A DNA stretch of 52,506 bases from Burkholderiales bacterium (GTDB lineage Bacteria > Pseudomonadota > Gammaproteobacteria > Burkholderiales > Burkholderiaceae). The notes under the pieces are model-generated. The model was not told the origin of the DNA and ran no database searches. It saw only the letters and a list, made by a program, of their open reading frames with translations. Within the stretch, counting starts at the first letter, position 1; every line of letters starts with the position of its first letter. The position numbers and the translations under genes are program-made. The stretch lies in contig JAJTAZ010000025.1 in the NCBI GenBank assembly GCA_021287185.1, forward strand, positions 1-52,506. Direction: 5' to 3'. Shown piece after piece: positions 46,157-52,506 of this stretch.

Positions 46157-46783
46157 ATGAACTCATTTAACCTACAGCATTTCTGGCAACAAGGCGATGG
46201 CTTTGCTCATTTTGTGGCAATTGTTTTGTTAATTATGTCCATACTCAGTTGGGGCGTCATCGCCCTACGCGCCATGATGGTGGTGCGTATGCGCCATCTG
46301 GGTACGGCAATTGAGCGTTTTTGGGACAACATGGATTCAGAGACGCAAATTCCCACCATGCAAACACTCGACCGTGAAAACTTGGTGACACCACTGGCAA
46401 TTGCCGCTAAAAACGCCGCCGACAAATCCACTTTGGAACGCAAACTCTCCAGCGCTGTACGCCAATCCGAACATGCCTTAGATCAAGGCTTAACTCTGTT
46501 GGCAACTGTCGCTTCCAGTGCGCCTTTTGTCGGGTTACTCGGTACGGTTTGGGGTATTTATCGCACACTGACCACGGTGGCTGCCGATGGTCAAATGGAC
46601 ATCAATGCCATCATTGGGCCTGTGGGTGAAGCCTTGATTATGACCGCATTTGGTTTGGCAGTGGCTTTGCCAGCCTTGTTTGCCTACAATTTTTTCAGCC
46701 GCAAGAACCAAACCCAATCCGCTGAAATTGACGCTTTTGCACACGATTTGGTGACTATATGTGCTGAACGTAAAGGACAATAA
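46157..46783 (+). CDS. exbB: ExbB/TolQ-family proton channel protein
   Basis: The 208-residue inner-membrane protein has three hydrophobic segments (about 18-36, 108-130, 155-178). The family block FVGLLGTVWGIYRTL (about 121-135) and GPVGEALIMTAFGLAVALPALFAYN give the channel helices. It lies directly ahead of exbD. ExbB is preferred over TolQ because TonB and an uptake protein flank it and no tolA/tolB/pal is here. Confidence 0.93.
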   Translation: MNSFNLQHFWQQGDGFAHFVAIVLLIMSILSWGVIALRAMMVVRMRHLGTAIERFWDNMDSETQIPTMQTLDRENLVTPLAIAAKNAADKSTLERKLSSAVRQSEHALDQGLTLLATVASSAPFVGLLGTVWGIYRTLTTVAADGQMDINAIIGPVGEALIMTAFGLAVALPALFAYNFFSRKNQTQSAEIDAFAHDLVTICAERKGQ

Positions 46784-46785
46784 TC

Positions 46786-47205
46786 ATGGCTTTTTCGACA
46801 GGCGGCTCACGTAAAAAACACGCGGTACTCTCAGACATCAACATCACGCCGATGGTGGACGTGATGTTGGTACTGCTGGTGATATTCATTATGGCCGCCC
46901 CACTGATGACCCAATCGGTCAAGGTCAAAACCGCCAATTCCAAAGCCGCGTCCAATCAAGCAAAAAGCCCACCTGTGGTGCTTGCGGTCAATGCCCAAGG
47001 GCAATATTTTGTGGGCACAACGCAGGTTAAAGAAGCCGAATTATTGGCCACTTTAAAAGCCCTCGCTGAAAAAGATGCCCAAACCACCGTACTGATTCGT
47101 GCCGATAAAAACATCCCTTACGCCAAAGTGGCACAATTGCTCTTGGCCAGCCAAGGTGCGGGTTTGGAAAAAGTCAGTATTGACACCCAAGCCACAGGGC
47201 AATAA
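46786..47205 (+). CDS. exbD: ExbD/TolR-family protein
   Basis: The 139-residue protein has a cytoplasmic start, one membrane helix and a periplasmic domain. LSDINITPMVDVMLVLLVIFIMAAP (about 14-38) carries the key membrane Asp of the proton path. Starts two bases after exbB, so coupling is likely. ExbD over TolR is by context. Confidence 0.93.
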   Translation: MAFSTGGSRKKHAVLSDINITPMVDVMLVLLVIFIMAAPLMTQSVKVKTANSKAASNQAKSPPVVLAVNAQGQYFVGTTQVKEAELLATLKALAEKDAQTTVLIRADKNIPYAKVAQLLLASQGAGLEKVSIDTQATGQ

Positions 47206-47208
47206 ACC

Positions 47209-48132
47209 GTGAGTTTTAGGACTTTATTCAAATCATTTCATCGGATGGGAAAAATCCAATTTTTTGCCCACCTTGTACTGTTTTTTCTAAGTTCAGGACT
47301 TGCTCAGGCTCAAGGCATCACTGTCTCAGACGATACGGGGCAAACGCTGCAATTTGCCCAACCTGTCCAACGCATCATATCGCTGTCCCCTGCAATTACC
47401 GAAAACCTATTTGCCATCGGCTTGGGTGAGCGCGTCGTTGGGGTCAGTAGCTACTCCGACTATCCGCTATCAGCCAAACACATTCCCATCGTCAGTGACC
47501 ATCAGTCCATCGATTTAGAGGCAATCCTGAAACTCAAACCCGATGTGGTGGTGGCATGGTATGGCGGACAGTCACCTGCGCAGTTGAGCGTACTCAAACA
47601 ATTAAACATTCCAATTTTTTTCCAAAAAATCAATACATTAGCGGACATTCCCATGTCACTGATGCGCTTGTCGCAAATGGCGGGCAATCAAACCATCGCC
47701 GCGCCCATCATTGCAAACGCTTATACCCACATCCCCGTTCTCGCTCAAGCACCCACGCCCATATTGCCTGCGTTCTACCAAGTGTGGAGTCAACCCTTAA
47801 TGACGCTCAATCACGAAAGTTGGGTGTCAGATGCGCTGGCACGCTGCGGTGCACGCAATATATTCGGCGATTTACCCATCAGCGCGCCCACTGTGAATGT
47901 GGAGGATGTGCTCAAACGCAATCCCGCACTCATCATCACCGCCACGAACCAAGCTCAGCCCGATCACTCACTGGATGAGTGGTACAGTTGGCATGATGTG
48001 TCTGCACTCAAGTATCAAGGCTTGTTGTTTGTTGATGCGGATTTAATGAACCGTGCCACCTTACGTACCTTGAGCGAAAGCGAACGCCTGTGTACACAAG
48101 TGGCACAGGTGCGCGCACGCATCAATTCATAA
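47209..48132 (+). CDS. btuF: BtuF-like periplasmic binding protein (cobalamin or Fe-siderophore)
   Basis: A 307-residue protein of the class III periplasmic binding family. A signal peptide ends near SSGLAQAQG. VQRIISLSPAITENLFAIGLGERVVGVSSYSDYP, KLKPDVVVAWYGGQSP and the later ESWVSDALARCGARNIF match BtuF. The listed GTG start is three bases after exbD's stop; ATG at 47245 (MGKIQ) is a fair alternative. No BtuC or BtuD permease genes are adjacent. Cobalamin is favoured, but the ligand is inferred. Confidence 0.82.
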   Translation: MSFRTLFKSFHRMGKIQFFAHLVLFFLSSGLAQAQGITVSDDTGQTLQFAQPVQRIISLSPAITENLFAIGLGERVVGVSSYSDYPLSAKHIPIVSDHQSIDLEAILKLKPDVVVAWYGGQSPAQLSVLKQLNIPIFFQKINTLADIPMSLMRLSQMAGNQTIAAPIIANAYTHIPVLAQAPTPILPAFYQVWSQPLMTLNHESWVSDALARCGARNIFGDLPISAPTVNVEDVLKRNPALIITATNQAQPDHSLDEWYSWHDVSALKYQGLLFVDADLMNRATLRTLSESERLCTQVAQVRARINS

Positions 48133-48161
48133 CGTTATTTTGAATGCTGGATAGACCACAC

Positions 48162-49001
48162 ATGATTACCGTCACGACTTACAACATCCATAAAGCGCAT
48201 TCCATCATTCGAGGGTGTCACCTATCGGCTGTGAAGCAAGGTTTACACGAACTGAATGCCGACATCGTTTGTTTGCAAGAAGTACAAGACATCAACACCA
48301 AACGCAGTCAGCACTCCATCGAGCACCACGGTCATTCGCAAGTGCTGGCACTACAAGGACAAGATTATCCCTACATTGCTTATGGCGCCAACGCGGTGTA
48401 CCAGCATGGCAACCACGGCAATGCCATTTTGTCCAAACACCCGATTCAAAAATGGTCAAATATTGATGTCTCTGACCACCGTTTGGAACAACGGGGAATT
48501 TTGCATGCGACCGTACAACATCCCGAACATGGCGAAATTCACGTAATTTGTGCGCATTTTGGATTGTTCAAAGTATCGCGCGTCCGCCAAGCCCACGCAC
48601 TTATCCGTCATGTGCGCGAACACGTGCCAATGAATAGGCCTTTATTGGTTGCGGGCGATTTTAATGATTGGAATTTACATGTCCATCAATTGTTGTCTCG
48701 AGAATTGCATCTGAAAGATGCCATCGAAAGCGTGCAATATGGACAAAGGCGCCATTCACACGGGCGCATTCGCCAGCTTACCCATAAATTTTCACAACCG
48801 CTGAAAAAAAGATGGATAGACAACGATTGGGGCGAGCATGACCAGCAAGTGGGTCGTACCTTCCCCAGCCTTGCCCCTTGGTTTAAATTGGATCGATTGT
48901 ATGTCCGTGGATTGACCATACAAGAGGCACACATTAAAGCAGGATCTGTATGGCGTGAGCGTTCAGACCACGCACCGATTTATGCCGAATTAAGCCTGTA
49001 G
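48162..49001 (+). CDS. Endonuclease/exonuclease/phosphatase family protein
   Basis: A 279-residue member of the EEP superfamily, which includes exonuclease III, DNase I and sphingomyelinase-like enzymes. Active-site blocks are TYNIHKA (Asn), CLQEV (Glu metal ligand), GDFNDWN (Asp/Asn) and SDHAPIYAE (Asp-His). It has no signal peptide. The substrate is unknown; in related genomes it often lies beside a cardiolipin synthase, which is not here. A six-codon longer start at 48144 is possible. It is followed by a shared terminator. Confidence 0.85.
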   Translation: MITVTTYNIHKAHSIIRGCHLSAVKQGLHELNADIVCLQEVQDINTKRSQHSIEHHGHSQVLALQGQDYPYIAYGANAVYQHGNHGNAILSKHPIQKWSNIDVSDHRLEQRGILHATVQHPEHGEIHVICAHFGLFKVSRVRQAHALIRHVREHVPMNRPLLVAGDFNDWNLHVHQLLSRELHLKDAIESVQYGQRRHSHGRIRQLTHKFSQPLKKRWIDNDWGEHDQQVGRTFPSLAPWFKLDRLYVRGLTIQEAHIKAGSVWRERSDHAPIYAELSL

Positions 49002-49012
49002 TCTGCAAAATC

Positions 49013-49037
49013 AAAAGCCACCTTAAAGGTGGCTTTT
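49013..49037. terminator. Bidirectional intrinsic terminator
   Basis: AAAAGCCACCTT (49013-49024) and AAGGTGGCTTTT (49026-49037) form a near-perfect hairpin between the convergent EEP gene and the pilin gene. Confidence 0.88.
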
Positions 49038-49062
49038 GTGATTCCTATAATGCACCGCTCAA

Positions 49063-49584
49063 TCAATCACACAATTTTTTATTTTGGCACGACCCACCCA
49101 CAGCCCACGAAATGCCATTGCCGACCGTAACCGTAGGAGTCAACTCATAAGTGACCCCAGTGACCACTGGGTTGGTCTCTGTGCCTGAGCCTGTATCTGC
49201 ACCCGAATTTGAACCTGTATTTGCACGCAAAGGAGCCGTGCCAAACTCATCTTGACTGCCTGTCGCGGTGATTTTCCCCGCGACCACAGAGACGCTCGCC
49301 GCCTTACCCTTTCCATTAGTGAATCCTTCAGGAATACCATTGCTACCCGCATTACAATCAGTTTCCGCTCCCTTATTGATGATACACATTTCAACGGCTG
49401 TTTTGTAAGGGCCAACAGAATTGATGACCTCGGTAAATTTGGCTTTTTCGGTTGCGTTTTGAAAGCGTGGTACCGCAATGCTGGCCAAAATTCCAATCAC
49501 GGCAATCACCATCAAAAGCTCCAAAAGTGTAAAGCCATTTTGATGATGCAATGGTTTTTTTCTTAACTTAGACATCCACCACAT
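49063..49584 (-). CDS. Type IV pilin / prepilin-like protein
   Basis: A 173-residue prepilin with a class III leader: NG|FTLLELLMVIAVIG (cleavage after Gly17, Glu5 of the mature protein present). The hydrophobic alpha1 helix follows. The C-terminal half has a Gly/Ser/Thr-rich stretch (about 125-147, NTGSNSGADTGSGTETNP) and Cys pairs, CIINKGAETDC and CQNKKLC, which can form the pilin D-loop disulfides. AGGAG lies six bases before ATG 49584. No pilus assembly genes are adjacent. Major PilA-like or a minor pilin both possible. Confidence 0.9.
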   Translation of the reverse strand: MWWMSKLRKKPLHHQNGFTLLELLMVIAVIGILASIAVPRFQNATEKAKFTEVINSVGPYKTAVEMCIINKGAETDCNAGSNGIPEGFTNGKGKAASVSVVAGKITATGSQDEFGTAPLRANTGSNSGADTGSGTETNPVVTGVTYELTPTVTVGNGISWAVGGSCQNKKLCD

Positions 49585-49691
49585 GATGTACTCCTATGTT
49601 TCAATATTCGTTGCGGGAATTTTACATGAACATCATTCAAAAGTACAGCATGTATAAATAGCGTTTTTTGGTAAATTAACAACATTATTCT

Positions 49692-50477
49692 CTATTCAAG
49701 TACACAGGAAACAGCCCACTGCGCCGCAACCATTCCAAAACTCGCGGTCACCATAACGGATGAACCAAACCCTGCACAGTTAAGTCCTTGCACACTGGGT
49801 TGGGAATTAACGCAAATATCCGCATCTACCTTTGGATAGCGTATGGCTTCATTTGAATACAACACAGGAACGTGCATTTTCTGAATCTTGGTATTTTTTC
49901 GTTCTGACGCACCCACTGCGTTTTTTTGCACTTGTCGCAATTTCTGCCGAATTTTTGCCAGTATGGGGTCTTGTACCGCAAAGGCAATGTCGGCTTGTAT
50001 GATGCGTGTGGCATCCATTTTTCCACCTGCCGCACCACACGTGAGTAATTTTTGACCACGCCGTTTACAAAACACAATCATTGCCAATTTCGCACGGACT
50101 TGGTCGGTACAGTCAAGCACCACATCGGCGGTTGCGGGTATCAACTCCAAGGTATCTTCGGCAATAAAATCATCAACTTCATGCACAATGCAACTGGGGT
50201 TAATTTGAGTAATGCGTTCACGCAATGCCGTGGTTTTGGCTTTACCCAAAGTGTCTGTGAGGGCTTGAACTTGTCGATTGACATTCGATTCAACCACGTG
50301 ATCGGCATCAATTAAGGTCAAAGTACCCACGCCACAACGTGCCAGTGCTTCAACCGCCCACGAACCAACCCCACCCACACCAACCACACACACATGGGCT
50401 TGCGCAAGTTTTTCTGTGGCTGAGTCACCGTATAAACGATTGAGCCCTGCAAAGCGGCGTTCGGTATTTGTATTCAT
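49692..50477 (-). CDS. tcdA: tRNA threonylcarbamoyladenosine dehydratase TcdA
   Basis: TcdA (CsdL) is an E1-like ATPase that cyclises t6A37 in tRNA to ct6A. The 261-residue protein has RRFAGLNRLYGDSATEKL (8-25), the ATP-binding GVGGVGSWAVEALARCG and CTDQVRAKL, and the late QGLNCAGFGSSVMVTASFG block. Together with TsaE at the other end of the window it belongs to the same tRNA modification pathway. It is divergent from pdxH. Confidence 0.95.
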   Translation of the reverse strand: MNTNTERRFAGLNRLYGDSATEKLAQAHVCVVGVGGVGSWAVEALARCGVGTLTLIDADHVVESNVNRQVQALTDTLGKAKTTALRERITQINPSCIVHEVDDFIAEDTLELIPATADVVLDCTDQVRAKLAMIVFCKRRGQKLLTCGAAGGKMDATRIIQADIAFAVQDPILAKIRQKLRQVQKNAVGASERKNTKIQKMHVPVLYSNEAIRYPKVDADICVNSQPSVQGLNCAGFGSSVMVTASFGMVAAQWAVSCVLE

Positions 50478-50493
50478 ATTGACAGATATTCAC

Positions 50494-50522
50494 TTGGGAC
50501 AATCATGCCCACATGGTATGAT
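50494..50522 (+). promoter_or_regulatory. Sigma-70 promoter of pdxH
   Basis: TTGGGA (50494-50499), 17 bases, then TATGAT (50517-50522) preceded by TGG, an extended -10. The pdxH ATG is 72 bases downstream. Confidence 0.6.
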
Positions 50523-50594
50523 TTCACGATTGAAAACAGCCGACATTGTAACTGTTTACGCAACCCATTTCACCCTTACCCTTAGGATACCATC

Positions 50595-51233
50595 ATGTTG
50601 GATTTATCCGCCCTGCGGCAAGAGTACACCAACGCAGAACTGAACGAGCGCGATGCGCACGCCCAGCCCTTTTTACAATTTGAGGATTGGTTTTTGCAAG
50701 CGCAAAAATCTGAAGTGCCTGAACCCAATGCGATGGTGCTGGCGACTGTCGATGCGCAGCATCAACCCCATGCTCGTGTGGTGCTCATCAAAGAAGTGCG
50801 CGCCGATGGCTTTGTGTGGTTCACCAATTACGACAGTACCAAAGGACGAGACTTGGCGAGCAATCCCCAAGCCAGCCTACTGTTTTTTTGGCAACCCCTG
50901 CAACGCCAAGTACGCATCGAAGGCGTGGTCAAAAAAGTGGATGCCGCAGAATCCGATGCGTATTTCTACAGTCGTCCCGTGAGCAGTCAATTGGGCGCGT
51001 GGAGTTCACCGCAAAGCCAAGAAATCAGCAACCGCATGGTTTTGGTCAAGAACATGGCAAGCAATGCACTCAAATATGGCACATCGCCACCACGCCCAGA
51101 GCACTGGGGCGGCTATATTTTAGAGCCCCATTATTTTGAGTTTTGGCAAGGACGCGCATCGCGCTTGCACGACCGCATCGCCTATCAAAAGCAGGACGAT
51201 GGCAGTTGGCGGATTGCGCGTTTGGCTCCCTAA
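50595..51233 (+). CDS. pdxH: Pyridoxamine/pyridoxine 5'-phosphate oxidase
   Basis: PdxH makes pyridoxal 5'-phosphate with FMN. The 212-residue protein has ARVVLIKEVRADGFVWFTNYDSTKGRDL (about 59-86), FFWQPLQRQVRIEG, and the C-terminal EFWQGRASRLHDRIAYQ ending RLAP. These are the FMN and substrate-contact blocks. The length is normal. It feeds cofactor to PLP enzymes such as ThrC here. Confidence 0.97.
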   Translation: MLDLSALRQEYTNAELNERDAHAQPFLQFEDWFLQAQKSEVPEPNAMVLATVDAQHQPHARVVLIKEVRADGFVWFTNYDSTKGRDLASNPQASLLFFWQPLQRQVRIEGVVKKVDAAESDAYFYSRPVSSQLGAWSSPQSQEISNRMVLVKNMASNALKYGTSPPRPEHWGGYILEPHYFEFWQGRASRLHDRIAYQKQDDGSWRIARLAP

Positions 51234-51246
51234 ACTCCCTAAAAAC

Positions 51247-51272
51247 AAGGCAAGCATTTCGGCTTGCCTTTT
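51247..51272. terminator. Bidirectional intrinsic terminator
   Basis: AAGGCAAGC (51247-51255) pairs with GCTTGCCTT (51262-51270), six-base loop and T-run, between the convergent pdxH and enoyl-CoA hydratase genes. Confidence 0.88.
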
Positions 51273-51282
51273 GTTCGCGGTA

Positions 51283-52053
51283 TTATTTGAACGCAGGTTT
51301 GCGTTTTTCAATAAACGCCGCCATGCCTTCTTTTTGGTCGTCGGTTGAAAACAGACTGTGAAATGCCCGCCGTTCAAACAGCAAACCACTGGCCAAAGGC
51401 GCTTCAAACGCTTGATTGACCGCTTCTTTCGCGCTCATCACTGCCAATTTACCATAGCCCGCTATGGCTTGCGCCATTTTCAGAGCCTCGTCTTGCAAAG
51501 CATCGGCGGGCACAACGCGCGCCACCAAGCCCGAACGCTCGGCTTCTTCCGCGCCCATCATGCGTCCTGTGAGCACCATGTCCATCGCTTTGGCTTTACC
51601 AACTGCGCGCGTGAAACGTTGCGTGCCGCCCGCCCCAGGTATCACGCCGAGTTTGATTTCAGGCTGTCCAAACTGTGCGCTGTCCGCAGCAATAATCGTA
51701 TCGCACGCCATTGCCAACTCACAACCGCCACCCAGCGCAAAACCCGATACTGCGGCAACAATCGGTTTGCGTATGCGCGCCACCGCATCCCAATTGCGCG
51801 TGATGAAGTTTTGACTATAAGCAGCCTCAAAATTCAACGCCGCCATTGCCTTGATGTCCGCGCCTGCGGCAAAGGCTTTTTCTGAACCCGTGAGGACAAT
51901 CGCACCGATGGCCGCATCGGCATCGAGTGCTTGCAAAGCGTGTGCCAATTCATCCATCAATGCGTCGTTAAGCGCGTTCAATTGCGCGGGACGATTTAAG
52001 GTAATGCGACCGACCTTGTCGATTGTTTCGACTAAAATGTTTTGGTATTCCAT
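51283..52053 (-). CDS. Enoyl-CoA hydratase (crotonase family)
   Basis: A 256-residue crotonase. It has [13 protein letters not shown] (oxyanion-hole region), [14 protein letters not shown] with the first catalytic Glu, and [19 protein letters not shown] with the second Glu, so both acids of true hydratases are there. The best family match in my memory is the short-chain enoyl-CoA hydratase (PaaF/FadB-like) used in beta-oxidation. No other fatty-acid genes are adjacent. Confidence 0.92.
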   Translation of the reverse strand: MEYQNILVETIDKVGRITLNRPAQLNALNDALMDELAHALQALDADAAIGAIVLTGSEKAFAAGADIKAMAALNFEAAYSQNFITRNWDAVARIRKPIVAAVSGFALGGGCELAMACDTIIAADSAQFGQPEIKLGVIPGAGGTQRFTRAVGKAKAMDMVLTGRMMGAEEAERSGLVARVVPADALQDEALKMAQAIAGYGKLAVMSAKEAVNQAFEAPLASGLLFERRAFHSLFSTDDQKEGMAAFIEKRKPAFK

Positions 52054-52141
52054 GCTGCCTCCTATGTAAAATGACGCAGGTATTGTAACGCATGCATGCG
52101 TCTCGCGGTAAAATGTCGCCGTTCAACCCAAGTCTTTGATT

Positions 52142-52506
52142 ATGTCCAGTCATTCACAATATACCGTACATTACAGCCTCACACCCGACACCCATCGTCA
52201 TATTTTTTCAGTACGTCTGAGTATTTCAGGTGACTTCGAGAACGGCGTGCAGGTCTTCATGCCCAATTGGATTGCAGGCAGTTATATGCTGCGCGAATTT
52301 GCGCGGCACATCGTGTGGTTGCGCGCGTTCAACGATTTCGGCGAATCCATTGAACTGTCGCCAACCTCGCAGCACAGTTGGCACAGCGCGCCTTTTGTCG
52401 GTGGTTTGACCATTGAGTATGAGGTATTCGCGCATGACAACTCGGTGCGTGCGGCGTTTTTGGACAGTACCACAGGATTTTTCAATGCGACCTCGGTGTG
52501 CTTGTG
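52142..52506 (+). CDS. M61 glycyl aminopeptidase-like protein, N-terminal part
   Basis: An open frame from ATG 52142 that runs off the window end. The visible 121 codons include VFMPNWIAGSYMLREFARHIVW, the N-terminal block of M61 family peptidases (PNWIPGSYM-like). The zinc site HExxH would lie beyond the window. It is divergent from the enoyl-CoA hydratase gene across 88 bases. The gene must be completed from the neighbouring sequence. Confidence 0.82.
   Translation, partial: MSSHSQYTVHYSLTPDTHRHIFSVRLSISGDFENGVQVFMPNWIAGSYMLREFARHIVWLRAFNDFGESIELSPTSQHSWHSAPFVGGLTIEYEVFAHDNSVRAAFLDSTTGFFNATSVCL

Noticed and set aside
1-52506. CRISPR arrays, insertion sequences, prophage, defence islands
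   Set aside because: No spaced direct-repeat array, transposase, integrase or phage gene was seen; the gene content is core metabolism and information processing throughout.

Overview
The window is a compact stretch of chromosome from a Gram-negative betaproteobacterium, most likely of the order Burkholderiales. Three things point there. The gene orders are typical of that group: rimP-nusA-infB-rbfA-truB-typA, rpsB-tsf-pyrH with map divergent, and fur divergent from bamE-dapB. It carries small families I know mainly from betaproteobacteria (DUF3579, DUF3079). Its EF-P has Arg32, the arginine-rhamnosylation type. LpxH, BamE, OmpA-like and TonB-like proteins show an outer membrane. Genus and species cannot be decided from the sequence alone. 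I see no rRNA, tRNA, insertion sequence, prophage, CRISPR array or replication origin.

Layout. 1-3.6 kb: tsaE, gltX and a pair of small Cys-rich membrane proteins (helix-hairpin-helix protein and OmpA-like protein). 3.6-7.0 kb: dacB, folD, DUF3579, rhodanese lipoprotein. 7.0-12.6 kb, minus strand: efp, grpE, thrC, pyrH, tsf, rpsB. 12.8-19.1 kb: map, an EF-G paralogue, cysS, ppiB-lpxH, DUF3079. 19.1-24.4 kb: dnaK and clpS-clpA-RDD. 24.7-25.7 kb: a cold shock protein and a CbiM-like membrane protein. 25.8-34.1 kb: the transcription/translation operon rimP-nusA-infB-rbfA-truB-typA, read from high to low coordinates. 34.3-42.0 kb: FAD oxidoreductase, EI24 protein, hrpA, pbpG. 42.3-44.3 kb: fur-dusA-greB. 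44.4-49.0 kb: bamE, dapB, a TonB/ExbB/ExbD set, BtuF-like binding protein and an EEP-family phosphohydrolase. 49-52.5 kb: a lone type IV pilin, tcdA, pdxH, an enoyl-CoA hydratase and the start of an M61 peptidase cut by the window end.

How it works together. Most genes are core information processing (tRNA charging and modification, initiation and elongation factors, NusA/GreB), protein quality control (DnaK, GrpE, ClpAPS, PPIase) and envelope building (DacB, PbpG, LpxH, BamE). Nearly every convergent pair shares a strong hairpin terminator. Regulatory signals I could read include matching sigma-32-like promoters ahead of the unlinked dnaK and grpE genes, a strong sigma-70 promoter followed by a terminator-like hairpin in the rimP-nusA leader, and several sigma-70 promoters.

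No obviously new defence or biosynthetic system is present. The points most worth a second look are the paired Cys-rich membrane proteins at 2.4-3.5 kb, the rimP-leader attenuator, the truB start with no ATG beside a REP-like repeat, the very short TonB-like protein, and the histone-H1-like lysine/alanine extension of PbpG.
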